A DNA stretch of 64,000 nucleotides from JAJXSS01 sp964547135 (lineage in GTDB: Bacteria > Planctomycetota > Phycisphaerae > Phycisphaerales > Phycisphaeraceae). The translations under genes and the position numbers were made by a program. Where the stretch lies: contig CAZJMK010000008.1 in assembly GCA_964547135.1 (NCBI GenBank), forward strand, positions 1 to 64,000, in the 5' to 3' direction. This document shows positions 16,793 through 25,708 of this stretch, piece by piece (positions within the stretch are counted from its first letter, which is position 1; each line of letters starts with the position of its first letter). The notes beneath the pieces were generated by a model. It worked only from the letters and a program-made list of their open reading frames with translations, did not search any database and had not been told where the DNA came from.

Positions 16793-17431
16793 TCACCGCC
16801 GAAGCAAATGCACCACCCCAGGCTGCCTCCGCACATCCACCAGCCCATCCCCGTTCACATCCATCAAAATCGTCGCCCGTTGCAGCGCTCTCTGAAATTC
16901 CTGCTGGTACTGCCTGGCCTTCCGCCACAAGGCCTGCTGATCGCCCTCGATCGCCGCCGCCGCTGAAAACACCCGTTCCAACGTCCCCAGCGCTTCCAAC
17001 CGCGCCATCACCGACATCGACACCAACGAATCCTCATTCGGCTTGCACATCGGGTCATCCGGCTCAATTCCCACCAACCTCAGCAACACGTCATGCACCA
17101 GTGCCGCTTGCGGCGCAAACGTCCGCACCGTCACCGCCAAGCCGCTGCCCACCGTCCCCGCAATGGCTGGTCCGCTCAAATTCGGCCGAAGCTGTGAAAT
17201 CGAAAGCGTGTGCGCATCGGTCCTACTCATCACCTCATGCGCCACCCCCGCCACCAGCACCACCATCCCCGTTTCCACCTGCGCCGCTTCAAAATCACAA
17301 GCCGTGCTATGCAACGTCACGCCCACCACCACCCCGTCATTACCCGCACACCGCTGTTGCGCCAAAAACGGCACATCGCTGAACACTCCAGGTTCCAACG
17401 CCAGTAAATCCCGATCACTTGAAAAATTCAT
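16793..17431 (-). CDS. Virus-like island protein after the capsid gene, with a C-terminal EF-hand-like loop
   Basis: 212 residues, not a named family. The first half is beta-rich (VFSDVPFLAQQRCAGNDGVVVGVTLHSTACDFEAAQVETGMVVLVAG), like a decoration or head-completion protein. The C-terminal half is helical and ends with DVNGDGLVDVRR, a near-perfect 12-residue calcium loop of EF-hand/dockerin type at about residues 188-199. The start at 17431 is set by AGGAGA six to nine bases upstream. The frame extends upstream to a TTG at the capsid stop, but that has no ribosome site. It is the first gene after the capsid protein and is separated from it by a hairpin. Confidence 0.68.
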   Translation of the reverse strand: MNFSSDRDLLALEPGVFSDVPFLAQQRCAGNDGVVVGVTLHSTACDFEAAQVETGMVVLVAGVAHEVMSRTDAHTLSISQLRPNLSGPAIAGTVGSGLAVTVRTFAPQAALVHDVLLRLVGIEPDDPMCKPNEDSLVSMSVMARLEALGTLERVFSAAAAIEGDQQALWRKARQYQQEFQRALQRATILMDVNGDGLVDVRRQPGVVHLLRR

Positions 17432-17483
17432 GACGCTCTCCTGTATCGACAACCATTCCCTCATTTTTTTACATGCACGTTTT

Positions 17484-17515
17484 TCAAAAGAGACCCACAG
17501 CTTTCGCCATGGGCC
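17484..17515 (-). terminator. GNRA-tetraloop hairpin with U-rich tail after the capsid gene
   Basis: On the minus strand, ten contiguous base pairs (including G-U pairs) close a GAAA tetraloop at 17492-17515, followed by TCTTTTGAAAA. It lies 27 bases past the capsid stop and ahead of the next gene. It looks like a partial intrinsic terminator or an mRNA 3'-end stabiliser, which would make capsid mRNA more abundant than downstream messages. Confidence 0.55.
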
Positions 17516-17541
17516 TCCGGCAGGGAGATGGGTCACCTCAC

Positions 17542-18711
17542 TCAACTGGTCGCCAAACCACGAATCAGGGCGTGCGCGTTTTCATTGCGCAATTCCAGGG
17601 TGTATTCCCCGATCACCTGCCCCGCTTCGCGGTCCCCCGCCGATGACTGTTTCTTGAAGTGGAAGCTGCGCCCCGACAACGGCAGCACACTGATCCGCGA
17701 ACTGTCCAACAGCAGCACCGTGTCCGCAGGCACCCAACGACACAAAATCACCTTGCAAATGCCGAAGTCCGATTCATAAACACTCACCAAATCCTTGAAC
17801 CGCTGATCGTCCGAACTGAACCGCCGATTGCTCGTGATGAACGAGTTGATCCGACGTTTTTGAAAACCGTTGACAACGATCGTGTCCACCCGGCTCGATG
17901 TCTGGTCCCACACCTGACGCAACGCCGCATTGATCTGCGTTTCATTGAGCAGGTTGGTACTCGCCCCATCGCCCGCAGGGAACCCGCCCGTGCCGTTGAC
18001 AAAAACATTGCTCGTCACAAACGGCAGAATGCCCTTCATCGTCCGTCGCACCGTCGAACTGCCCTCCGGCGTCGATGCCGGTGCCACCCCGTTGATCACA
18101 CAGTTTTCCAAATCGCGCAACAACTCCCGCAATCGTTCCTGCTTCTGATAGTCCAGTTCATCCGCCAGTCCGATGGTGTTCACTGCCGCCTGAGTGCCCG
18201 ACACTTCCACCCCCGCAGTGAAAATCTGCGTGTAGTTGACCTTGCGCACGCGATTGGTAAACCTCGCCGTCGGTCGATCATCGCCTTCCAATGCCGCATT
18301 GCCCAGTATGCGCAGCTTCTGGTTGTTGGCGATGTTCTCCGCGGTGGTGCCCCCGTAACCGCGCGTCACCGTGATCGTGTTGGTGGAAATGCCCGTGACT
18401 AGCATCACTTCCCGCGATCCGATCACCTGAATCTGATCGCCGACACGGAAACGCGAACCGTTGGCGACATCAAACGCTGTCTCCGTCGCCGGGTTGGTGA
18501 TCGATCCATCATTGATGGCATCGCTGTTGGGCAGCAGCGAATCCTCCAGCCACTCATGCAGCGTACTGCCGGCACTGCGCTGCGGGTCGCCCAAATGATC
18601 GAGCAACGGCGTCTCAAACGGGCTGACCAGACTGATGATGTCCGATACATCCTCCGCAACCTCCGGCAAACTGCTGCCCGCTGAATACGATGCTTTTCCT
18701 GTAAACGGCAT
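17542..18711 (-). CDS. SU10/DUF5309-type major capsid protein
   Basis: 389 residues. The N-terminal EDVSDIISLVSPFETPLLDHLG, the segment GSTLHEWLEDSLLPNSD, the central VRKVNYTQIFTAGVEVSGTQAAV...DELDYQKQERLRELLRDLENCVING, and the later WVPADTVLLLDSSRISVLPLSGRSFHFKK fit the DUF5309 (SU10 major capsid) family, which has the HK97 fold. Length is normal and the frame is intact. It has the strongest ribosome site of the head genes (GGAGACAGGA before ATG). Scaffold and portal genes lie upstream, as in many tailed phages. No prohead protease is visible. Confidence 0.88.
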   Translation of the reverse strand: MPFTGKASYSAGSSLPEVAEDVSDIISLVSPFETPLLDHLGDPQRSAGSTLHEWLEDSLLPNSDAINDGSITNPATETAFDVANGSRFRVGDQIQVIGSREVMLVTGISTNTITVTRGYGGTTAENIANNQKLRILGNAALEGDDRPTARFTNRVRKVNYTQIFTAGVEVSGTQAAVNTIGLADELDYQKQERLRELLRDLENCVINGVAPASTPEGSSTVRRTMKGILPFVTSNVFVNGTGGFPAGDGASTNLLNETQINAALRQVWDQTSSRVDTIVVNGFQKRRINSFITSNRRFSSDDQRFKDLVSVYESDFGICKVILCRWVPADTVLLLDSSRISVLPLSGRSFHFKKQSSAGDREAGQVIGEYTLELRNENAHALIRGLATS

Positions 18712-18750
18712 GTTCCTGTCTCCTTAAACTTGTTAGGGGTTACATCAACC

Positions 18751-18816
18751 TGAATTCAAAATCCGCAATTTGTTTGACCCCCTCTCCCTCCGGGAGAGGG
18801 TTGGGGTGAGGGCGTC
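18751..18816. repeat. REP-like CCTCTCCCTCCGGGAGAGGG element between scaffold and capsid genes
   Basis: The palindrome CCCTCTCCCTCCGGGAGAGGG and its TTGGGGTGAGGGCG tail are at 18779-18814. A decayed AAATCCGCAATTT tract precedes them. It lies between the scaffold-like and capsid genes. Confidence 0.85.
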
Positions 18817-18878
18817 TTTCACCATCAGTTGTCACGACACCGGTTGTTTCGCCTTGCGCCGTTTCTTCTTCGATTGAT

Positions 18879-19445
18879 TCACTTTTTTCGTCTCAACTTC
18901 AAATACCTCAGCAAGTCACGGCGGTCGCCGGTGCTGGCGGCCTTTTCCGCAGCGACAAGGGCTTCAGGCACCTGCGCCGACATCTTTCGTGCCGGCATCG
19001 CCCCTGCCGTCGCTCCGCGCTTCTGACCAAACAACCAGGGCTTGTGTCGCTTCAAATCCGCCACCGCCAATTTCACATCCGGCTCACGCATCTGCTGCAC
19101 CGCCACCTCCGTCAGCAAGCGCGCCGCCTCCACATCCAACGCCTCCTCCTCCGCCAGTTCCGCCTCGATCCGCTGCCTTCGTTCCAACTGATCGATGGTC
19201 TGCTTCGACGCACTGAGCTGGCTTTGCATTTCATCCAGCTTCGATTTCACCATCGCCAATTCCTGTTCCGCCTGCTGCGCCCGTTTGCGATAGCGCATCG
19301 CCTGCGCCACCGGCCCACGCCCTTCGCTTTCCTTGATCCCTTCCGCCGCCTGCTCCGCCGACGGTTGATTGATTGAACTTGAATCAACCACCTGTTCACC
19401 CGCCGATTCCGTAATCTTCAAATTCGTCTGCTCTTGTGTTTGCAT
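18879..19445 (-). CDS. Scaffold-like coiled-coil protein
   Basis: 188 residues. The acidic, disordered N-terminus (residues 1-45) is followed by a long coiled coil (about 50-105, RYRKRAQQAEQELAMVKSKLDEMQSQLSASKQTIDQLERRQRIEAEL). A basic C-terminus ends DRRDLLRYLKLRRKK. Acidic start, central coiled coil and basic tail, between portal and capsid genes, is the layout of phage scaffolding proteins, whose C-terminus usually contacts the capsid. There is no sequence signature that proves it. Confidence 0.72.
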   Translation of the reverse strand: MQTQEQTNLKITESAGEQVVDSSSINQPSAEQAAEGIKESEGRGPVAQAMRYRKRAQQAEQELAMVKSKLDEMQSQLSASKQTIDQLERRQRIEAELAEEEALDVEAARLLTEVAVQQMREPDVKLAVADLKRHKPWLFGQKRGATAGAMPARKMSAQVPEALVAAEKAASTGDRRDLLRYLKLRRKK

Positions 19446-19518
19446 GGCTCTGTTCCTTCATGAAACGGTTTGACTCGAAAACCCATTCAGCCGGTGCCGA
19501 TTCCCTCGACTGTTTCTA

Positions 19519-19548
19519 CTCCGCGATCTCTGCGCTCTCTGCGGCAAA
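19519..19548. repeat. CTCCGCGATCTCTGCGCTCTCTGCGG repeat
   Basis: One copy of the GCGATCTCTGCG...CTCTGCGG repeat, whose inverted arms are also found at 44340-44382 and 44681-44710. It lies just downstream of the portal stop codon. Confidence 0.7.
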
Positions 19549-19555
19549 ATGTTTT

Positions 19556-21076
19556 TCAAGTCGAAGTACCGCCCCCCGGCTCGCTCACAATCTCCGCATA
19601 CCCCAGTTCCGTCAGCACCTGTTGCCGGGGTACACCGATCTGCAATTTAAGTTGCGCTTCCTGCAAACGCTCGCGGTTGTTTTCCGGGATTGGACTCGGC
19701 CAATCGATCCGCACCCGCCGATCGTCCGGGTGATTGGGCAACACCCCCGTCACATCCGCAGCATGAAGCAGCAATTCACACAACCGTTCGATGCCGTTGC
19801 CGTAGGTGATCCGTCGTCGCTGCGTCTTGGCGAGCAAACCCATCAGCACGATGCGCAGTGCGTTCTCGCTGGTCAGGTTGCCCACCCGATCGCGCAACAA
19901 CCCCGCTGCCACCGCATTGACCCCCGATGCCTTGTCCAGCGCATCACGTATCTCCGCGATATGTGCATCCTCCGACGGGCTTTTCCCATCGCCGCCGAAT
20001 TCCTGGATCGACGCCTCCAGGTTCTCCGTCGCCCACATCTGCCCCGGCCCGACCGGCCTTTCCGTAAACCCCTCAATCCCCTTGCCTAAATACATTTTGA
20101 AACATTGAAACGTCACCCGATTCGCCCGGTCCGACAACCGCGTATTCAATTCATCCTGCAACGGCACCAACGGCTCGACATCCGACAGCCCTTCATAAAA
20201 ATACGGCTGCGACATATTTTGAATATGCACCACCGGAATCCGTCCCAGCGGGTTGATCGCCTGTTCCATCACCCGCCCATCCTGCAACCGCGCGACCTGC
20301 GCAGCCGTCCACACTTCCGTGAACTGTGTCGTCGTCCGTCGATGTGCGCTCAATGTCCCCTGACCACCACCCAGCCAGCGATCCAGCCAATGCGGCTTGA
20401 ACCTGGCCAGTCCCTGAGGCGATTCCATCTGGTTGAGTGTGCGTTGGTCGTGAATCAGATAGGCTTCAATCCGGCGGTAATCCGCAGGGTGTAACATCGG
20501 CACCGCCCGCGGCGCATCGATCAACTCAATGATGAAATGGGCTGCCTGCGCTTCGAGTCTGCGTCTGTCAGCGACGGGGTTAGTGCTCGTCACCGGTTGC
20601 AAACCATCCAGTCGCAGCAGTAAATCGATATGCCCATACACCGATCCGAGCAGCGCCATGTCCTGAAACAATCCGATGCCGCCGCTGGCGCTGATCACCG
20701 CATTCAAAAAAGTTTCGATGATTTCCGCCTGTGCGTCCGACTCCGCCAGACTTTGCACCACAAACGGCCGACCAAACATAAAATCCACCAGCGTGTGCAA
20801 CCGCCAGGCAATGTCATTTTCAATCACCACCTCACGACCCTGACCCGACCCACATTCCCCATTCACCTCCCCCGTCAGCCTGCCCGGCAAACCATCCTGT
20901 TGCGCCCAATCACCAAAAGGTTGTGTCGAGTTCAACGGTGCCCGCGCCGGGTTGCGGTAGTAGTCCCACAACTTCTGCAACCTCGGCACCTGTCGCAGCT
21001 GATGCTCCGTCAGCAGGTGCTCCAGCAATGCTCCGTCCAACCCCGCTACGCGATTGTCATTTTCAACCAGGCTCAT
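19556..21076 (-). CDS. Phage-type portal protein
   Basis: 506 residues, a normal portal length. The features fit SPP1-gp6-type portals: the N-terminal RLQKLWDYYRNPARAP, then ENDIAWRLHTLVDFMFGRPFVVQS; the core INPLGRIPVVHIQNMSQPYFYEGLSDVEPLVPLQDELNTRLSDRANRVTFQCFKMYLGKG; and a helical clip/crown region rich in Ala and Arg. A portal normally forms the DNA-entry vertex together with terminase, but no terminase gene adjoins it here. The ribosome site is AGGGAATGAACC-ATG. It is the first gene of the capsid operon, so transcription should start in 21083-21366. Confidence 0.85.
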   Translation of the reverse strand: MSLVENDNRVAGLDGALLEHLLTEHQLRQVPRLQKLWDYYRNPARAPLNSTQPFGDWAQQDGLPGRLTGEVNGECGSGQGREVVIENDIAWRLHTLVDFMFGRPFVVQSLAESDAQAEIIETFLNAVISASGGIGLFQDMALLGSVYGHIDLLLRLDGLQPVTSTNPVADRRRLEAQAAHFIIELIDAPRAVPMLHPADYRRIEAYLIHDQRTLNQMESPQGLARFKPHWLDRWLGGGQGTLSAHRRTTTQFTEVWTAAQVARLQDGRVMEQAINPLGRIPVVHIQNMSQPYFYEGLSDVEPLVPLQDELNTRLSDRANRVTFQCFKMYLGKGIEGFTERPVGPGQMWATENLEASIQEFGGDGKSPSEDAHIAEIRDALDKASGVNAVAAGLLRDRVGNLTSENALRIVLMGLLAKTQRRRITYGNGIERLCELLLHAADVTGVLPNHPDDRRVRIDWPSPIPENNRERLQEAQLKLQIGVPRQQVLTELGYAEIVSEPGGGTST

Positions 21077-21082
21077 GGTTCA

Positions 21083-21442
21083 TTCCCTGTCATGGTGTCC
21101 ACCCGTCATCGCGTGCTCGACTGTTCCACGCTCAACCCGTGACACCCCACCCCTCTCCCGGCGCAGCGGCGCGCACCATCGCGCCGTGATTGGCGACGCC
21201 ATCGCCACCAGTGCCATGAAAAACACCAGCCTTCTGATTTTTTCACGTCACCAATAATTTGTTTGGTTCTTGTACGGTATTGTGCGCGCAGCCATATCAA
21301 TCGACTTTACAACATGATGGCCCAGTGATTTTCTCAGCAGACGCGCACTTGAAGGCTTTGATCGGTCCCCTCTCCCTCCGGGAGAGTTGAAAACCTCGCC
21401 GTGGCGGGGGTGAGGGTGAGGGCGTGCTTTGTGATTGAAATT
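21083..21442. other. Gap upstream of the portal gene: no clear gene
   Basis: The 360 bases hold a REP-like element at 21366-21425 and no convincing coding sequence. A 45-codon minus-strand frame (21217 to 21080) ends just before the portal start but has no ribosome site. A weak minus-strand promoter-like pair, TTGATA (21300-21295) with TACCGT 15 bases on, is present but not convincing. The operon promoter is expected here. Confidence 0.4.
21366..21425. repeat. REP-like element with CTCGCCGTGGCGGGGG insert
   Basis: The variant CCCTCTCCCTCCGGGAGAG-TTGAAAACCTCGCCGTGGCGGGGG-TGAGGGTGAGGGCG matches the copy at 5473-5535 in structure. It lies between the ftsX-like stop and the portal operon. Confidence 0.85.
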
Positions 21443-24400
21443 TCAATACTCTCGATTCAATTCCGTTTTGACATGTCCGCGCATCGCCCACCACACCGCC
21501 AGGGTGGTCCACAAAAAACCACTGGCCGCCACGCCCAGTACCACCAGCGTCAGCGACCCCATCGGTATCGTGCCGCTCCGAGTTGCCGGTTGCAGCGCGA
21601 GTACCGCCGGCAATAGCCCGCACACCACCCCCAACATCACCACCCCCCAATGTTCCGCCAACACCAGCCGCATCACCCGCTCCCTTGCAAAACCAATTGC
21701 CCGCAACACCGCCAATTCGCCCCGCCGTTCCCCCACATTGCGCAACACCACCACCCCCATCCCCGCACTGCCCAGCATCAGCCCCAGCGCCCCCAACATT
21801 TGAAAAATCGCCAGGTACGTCTCCTCCACCGCATTGAACCTCGCCAACCGCGCAGGCGTTGTCACCACTTCCATCCCCACATCTTCATACGCCCGTGACA
21901 ACTCCCTGCGCACCGATTCCACCTCATCAACCGTTCGACCCTTGGGCACCTCCACCAGCAATCCGCGAAAACCCGTCTCTTGCGGAAAGTGTCTGACAAA
22001 TGCACGCCTGTCAATCACGATGCCGCCTTGCAAAATCGACCGCTGCACCGCACCCACAATCCGAATCCGCAAGGGTTGCCCCCGACCGTCCATCACCTCC
22101 ACCACCTCACCCACCCGCTTGCCCAGCGACCATTGCAACGTCCCCGCATCCACCACCCCAGGTATTTCATCACCACCAACATCTCCCGCCGCCGTCAGCA
22201 ACCACCACGGGTTATCCGCGTTGATACGTGCGCTTCGCGCTTCCACCAGCTGATCCCTTTCCCACGCCGGCTGCCAATACTGCGTAAATGTAAACGCCCC
22301 GCGCTCCGCCAATGCCGTCGCATCAACCCCAAACACTCGCGGGTTCACAGGCCGATGTAAATTCAAACAACTGGTTTCATCTCCTTCCCGCATCCGCCAG
22401 GGCAACAGTGTCACCCCATTCATCATGGCATCCTCCAACCCCAACGCCAGCCGTGTCGTCGAGTCGTTCGGGTCACTGGCCATGGGCAGACTCGCTTGTG
22501 CCCACAACGCAAATCCACCTGCGCCACTCCTGCGCTCCTGAAAATCATTCAACTTCACAGGCCGTTGTGCCTGCACCGCCACCACCAGAAACAAACCGCA
22601 GGCCAGCATCGTCACCGCTGCCAGATGTCGCCCTCGTCGTCGCCCCAAAGCCTTGATCCCCGCGCTTGCCAGTGACACCTGTTCCACCCCCCAACCCGCT
22701 GCCAATCGCCACAAACCCGCTCGCACCCACAGCAACATCGCCCCTAAACCCATCGCCCCCGCCAGAAAAAACATCATCGGCAAAGCCCCCGCCGACTGCG
22801 CACCCGACCTGACCACCACCACCATCGTCAACCCCGTCAGCACCAGCGCAGGCAGCAATGCCACCTTCCACTTACGCCGCAACACCCCTGACGGCGTTAT
22901 CGCTTCACCACCCTCCCCCGACAGCATCGCCCGCACATTCACTCCCCGCTGTCCCCGCAACGCCCACCCCATCGCCAATACCGCCACCGTCAGGTTGATC
23001 GCTGCCCCGATCCACATCGTTCGACTCGACAACGACATCGACCACATCGGTTCCGCCTTGACCACCATGGCCGCATCGCTGTCCCCAACCATGCCGTCAC
23101 CGGCCAACCCCACCGCGCCGCGCCAAAAACCCTCCAACCCCCACAACACTGCCTGCGTGTACCCCGCTGCCAGTATCACCCCCAACCCCGTGCCCACCAG
23201 CGCAGCCAACACCCCCTCGGTCAGCAGCCACCGTCGCACCCGCCGACGCGCGATTCCCACCGCCAATAACATGCCGATTTCGCGCTGCCGGGTTTCGATG
23301 CTCAGTGCAAAAAGCAAAGCCGTGAGCACCGCTGCCGCGCTGACCAGAAACATCGAACACCCTGCAAACAGCGCCCCAAAATCCAACGCCTCGCTTCCCG
23401 CTGCCGCTGCCATGTCGCGCACATCCATCACCACCCAGCCCAGTGCCCCCGGTTCGATCTTCTTCCGCAACGCCGCATCAATTTCCGATCGTTGATGTCG
23501 CTCTGCATTCCAGCGCACCGCGGTGAGGTTTCCAAAACGATTGGCCCACCACGATTGTGCCTCCGTCAAACTCACCCATGCCTTGGGTGTCCCCCGATAC
23601 GTCTCCCAATACGTCTCATCCCTGGGTCGAATCTTTTCCAAATCGATGGCAAACCCCGGGTCCCAATCACGACAATTCTCCTGCGTCGCCAATCCCGGAA
23701 ACGCAGGCATCAACCCCGCGTCCGCCCGTGCATCCGCCATCGCCACCACTTCGCTCACCCGTACCCGCACCGTTTGCTCATCCAGCTTGCGCCCTTCCCC
23801 CAACACATAAAACGACATCGCAATTTCATCGCCCACCGTCGCCTGCAAATCCTCCGCCAACCACGCACTGATCGCCAGGTCGCTGCTTTCTTTTTCAAAT
23901 GATCCACCAACTTCACCCAACACCCCCAATCCGCTCACCATCGAATACGGCGTGCTCCGCTCCCCGTGCCTCAACTCATTCACAAAATAAGTCAGTACCC
24001 CCCTGGGCTCATCACCCACACCCCTTGCCGCCTCCCCAATCACACCCTCCAAAAACACCCGGTCACTGCGCAACTCAATCACCCCCGGCTTTGCCGAGTT
24101 GCCACGCTCACCCAACTCCCGCAATTCAAGCTGCACATCAACCAGTTGCCAATGCCTGCCCAAACTTTCGCGCAACACACTCCCGGCAGCCTGTGTCAAC
24201 AGCACATTCGCCCGGCCACTTTGCTTCAACTGTTCCGCCAACCACTCCCGCTGCACAAACACCGAAACCGCCCCCGTTTGATTGGCCGCCAAACCAAACT
24301 GCCCAAATTCTGTTCGATTCAACACCCCTGCCACCGTCACCGGCAGCGCCAATCCCGCTTCCCCCGGCGTGGCCAGCGGCGCTTCCCGCGCCATCGGCCC

Positions 24401-24901
24401 AGGGTCGTCCACCCGCACCAACACCCGGTCCCCCACCTTCAACCCCAACTGCCCCGCCAACGCCACATTCACATACGCCTGCCCCGCCCCCGGCGCCCCC
24501 GGTAACGCAGGTGATGTTTGCGCATGACCTTTCACCAACCCCGGCCCCATCTTCCAAAATGAATCATCCACCCCCACCACCTGCACATCTCTTGCTCGCA
24601 ATCCCGTTTCCTGCATCAGTGCGGTACCGGGCAGCATCAGCACCGCAGCCGACTTGTACCCCTGAAGTTCCGTCAGTTCATTGACCAATGCGGCGCGAAA
24701 AAATCGTTCCCCGCTGACCAGCACACTTTGCGTCTGCCCCAGCCGGGCTTCACTCATCCGTCGTAAACTACCCCGCACCGCATCACCCACCCACAGCGCC
24801 CCGATCAGCACCGCTGCCCCGATCATCGCCCCCAGCATCACCCCGACATGCCCCCGCCGATGATGCCACCAACTCGCCATGATGTATCGCACTGCATTCA
24901 T
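21443..24901 (-). CDS. FtsX/MacB-type ABC transporter permease, double-domain
   Basis: About 1152 residues from the ATG at 24901; the frame opens 21 codons earlier. The layout is an N-terminal membrane helix (VMLGAMIGAAVLIGALWVG), a large extracytoplasmic region to about residue 520, an FtsX core with three or four helices (MFLVSAAAVLTALLFALSIETRQREIGMLLAVGIARRRVRRWLL), more helices to about 800, a second extracytoplasmic domain, and a final FtsX block (VLAEHWGVVMLGVVCGLLPAVLALQPA). The permease works with the ATPase next door, from which it is separated by about 120 bases on the same strand. Double-FtsX permeases of this kind are often involved in lipoprotein or peptide export, but the substrate is unknown. 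Confidence 0.85.
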   Translation of the reverse strand: MNAVRYIMASWWHHRRGHVGVMLGAMIGAAVLIGALWVGDAVRGSLRRMSEARLGQTQSVLVSGERFFRAALVNELTELQGYKSAAVLMLPGTALMQETGLRARDVQVVGVDDSFWKMGPGLVKGHAQTSPALPGAPGAGQAYVNVALAGQLGLKVGDRVLVRVDDPGPMAREAPLATPGEAGLALPVTVAGVLNRTEFGQFGLAANQTGAVSVFVQREWLAEQLKQSGRANVLLTQAAGSVLRESLGRHWQLVDVQLELRELGERGNSAKPGVIELRSDRVFLEGVIGEAARGVGDEPRGVLTYFVNELRHGERSTPYSMVSGLGVLGEVGGSFEKESSDLAISAWLAEDLQATVGDEIAMSFYVLGEGRKLDEQTVRVRVSEVVAMADARADAGLMPAFPGLATQENCRDWDPGFAIDLEKIRPRDETYWETYRGTPKAWVSLTEAQSWWANRFGNLTAVRWNAERHQRSEIDAALRKKIEPGALGWVVMDVRDMAAAAGSEALDFGALFAGCSMFLVSAAAVLTALLFALSIETRQREIGMLLAVGIARRRVRRWLLTEGVLAALVGTGLGVILAAGYTQAVLWGLEGFWRGAVGLAGDGMVGDSDAAMVVKAEPMWSMSLSSRTMWIGAAINLTVAVLAMGWALRGQRGVNVRAMLSGEGGEAITPSGVLRRKWKVALLPALVLTGLTMVVVVRSGAQSAGALPMMFFLAGAMGLGAMLLWVRAGLWRLAAGWGVEQVSLASAGIKALGRRRGRHLAAVTMLACGLFLVVAVQAQRPVKLNDFQERRSGAGGFALWAQASLPMASDPNDSTTRLALGLEDAMMNGVTLLPWRMREGDETSCLNLHRPVNPRVFGVDATALAERGAFTFTQYWQPAWERDQLVEARSARINADNPWWLLTAAGDVGGDEIPGVVDAGTLQWSLGKRVGEVVEVMDGRGQPLRIRIVGAVQRSILQGGIVIDRRAFVRHFPQETGFRGLLVEVPKGRTVDEVESVRRELSRAYEDVGMEVVTTPARLARFNAVEETYLAIFQMLGALGLMLGSAGMGVVVLRNVGERRGELAVLRAIGFARERVMRLVLAEHWGVVMLGVVCGLLPAVLALQPATRSGTIPMGSLTLVVLGVAASGFLWTTLAVWWAMRGHVKTELNREY

Positions 24902-25024
24902 CGTGCCTGACCACCATCCCTCGATCACCAACCGATCAAGGTTGTTATCACCGCGGGTTTCCATCGTTCAGGTTTAAACATCATCCATCATCCTTTATCC
25001 ATCATCCATTGATCTTTCCATCCC

Positions 25025-25708
25025 TCACACCTCCACCAACCGCCCGCCCTGCAACGTCAGCCGTCGATGCATCCGTTCCGCCAACTCCGGCCAGTGCGTC
25101 ACCACCACCATCGTCACCCCTTCCTTGGCATTCAACTCCACCAACAAATCCGCCAATTGCCGGGCGGAAGTCTGATCCAACGCCCCGGTCGGTTCATCCG
25201 CCAACAACAGTTGCGGTTCATTCATCAAGGCCCGTACCACAGCCGCCCGCTGCCGTTCACCACCCGACAACTGCCCCGGTTTGTGATGCAATCGTTCCCC
25301 CAGCCCGACACGCTCCAACCACTTTTTCGCCCGCTCCGTGGCCGACGTGCGCAATTCCCCCGGCCCAACCAGTGTCGGTAACAATACATTCTCCAACACT
25401 GTCAACTGCGGAAGCAGATGATGGGCCTGAAACACAAACCCCAGTTCACACGCCCGCACCTTCGCTGCCTCGTCTTCACTCAGTCGCGCCAGGTTCCGCT
25501 CATTCAAAATCACCTGGCCCCTATCCGGCTGATCCAGCGTGCCAATGATGTTGAGCAGCGTCGTCTTCCCCGAACCCGAAGGCCCGACAATCGCCAATGA
25601 CTCGCCCTTGTTCACCGTCAAACTCACATCCGTCAGCACCCTCGGCCCAGCGCCCCCGTCGCTCACCCCGGCATACCCCTTGTGAATTTCCACCAGTTCC
25701 AGCAACAT
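25025..25708 (-). CDS. ABC transporter ATPase (LolD/MacB-type)
   Basis: 227 residues, a complete nucleotide-binding domain: Walker A GPSGSGKTT (residues about 41-49), Q-loop QAHHLLPQ, signature LSGGERQRAAV, Walker B LLLADEPTGALD and H-loop VVTHWPE. This sequence type is the LolD/MacB/YbbA group that pairs with FtsX permeases. The ATG shares one base with the preceding stop (TGATG), with GGAGG upstream. It drives the adjacent permease. Confidence 0.93.
   Translation of the reverse strand: MLLELVEIHKGYAGVSDGGAGPRVLTDVSLTVNKGESLAIVGPSGSGKTTLLNIIGTLDQPDRGQVILNERNLARLSEDEAAKVRACELGFVFQAHHLLPQLTVLENVLLPTLVGPGELRTSATERAKKWLERVGLGERLHHKPGQLSGGERQRAAVVRALMNEPQLLLADEPTGALDQTSARQLADLLVELNAKEGVTMVVVTHWPELAERMHRRLTLQGGRLVEV

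Noticed and set aside
7744..21076. Island as a contractile tail or type VI-like system
   Set aside because: No sheath, tube or tape-measure gene is present, while portal and capsid genes are.
21080..21217. 45-codon frame just before the portal start
   Set aside because: No ribosome site and no recognisable features; it may be read-through of the leader.
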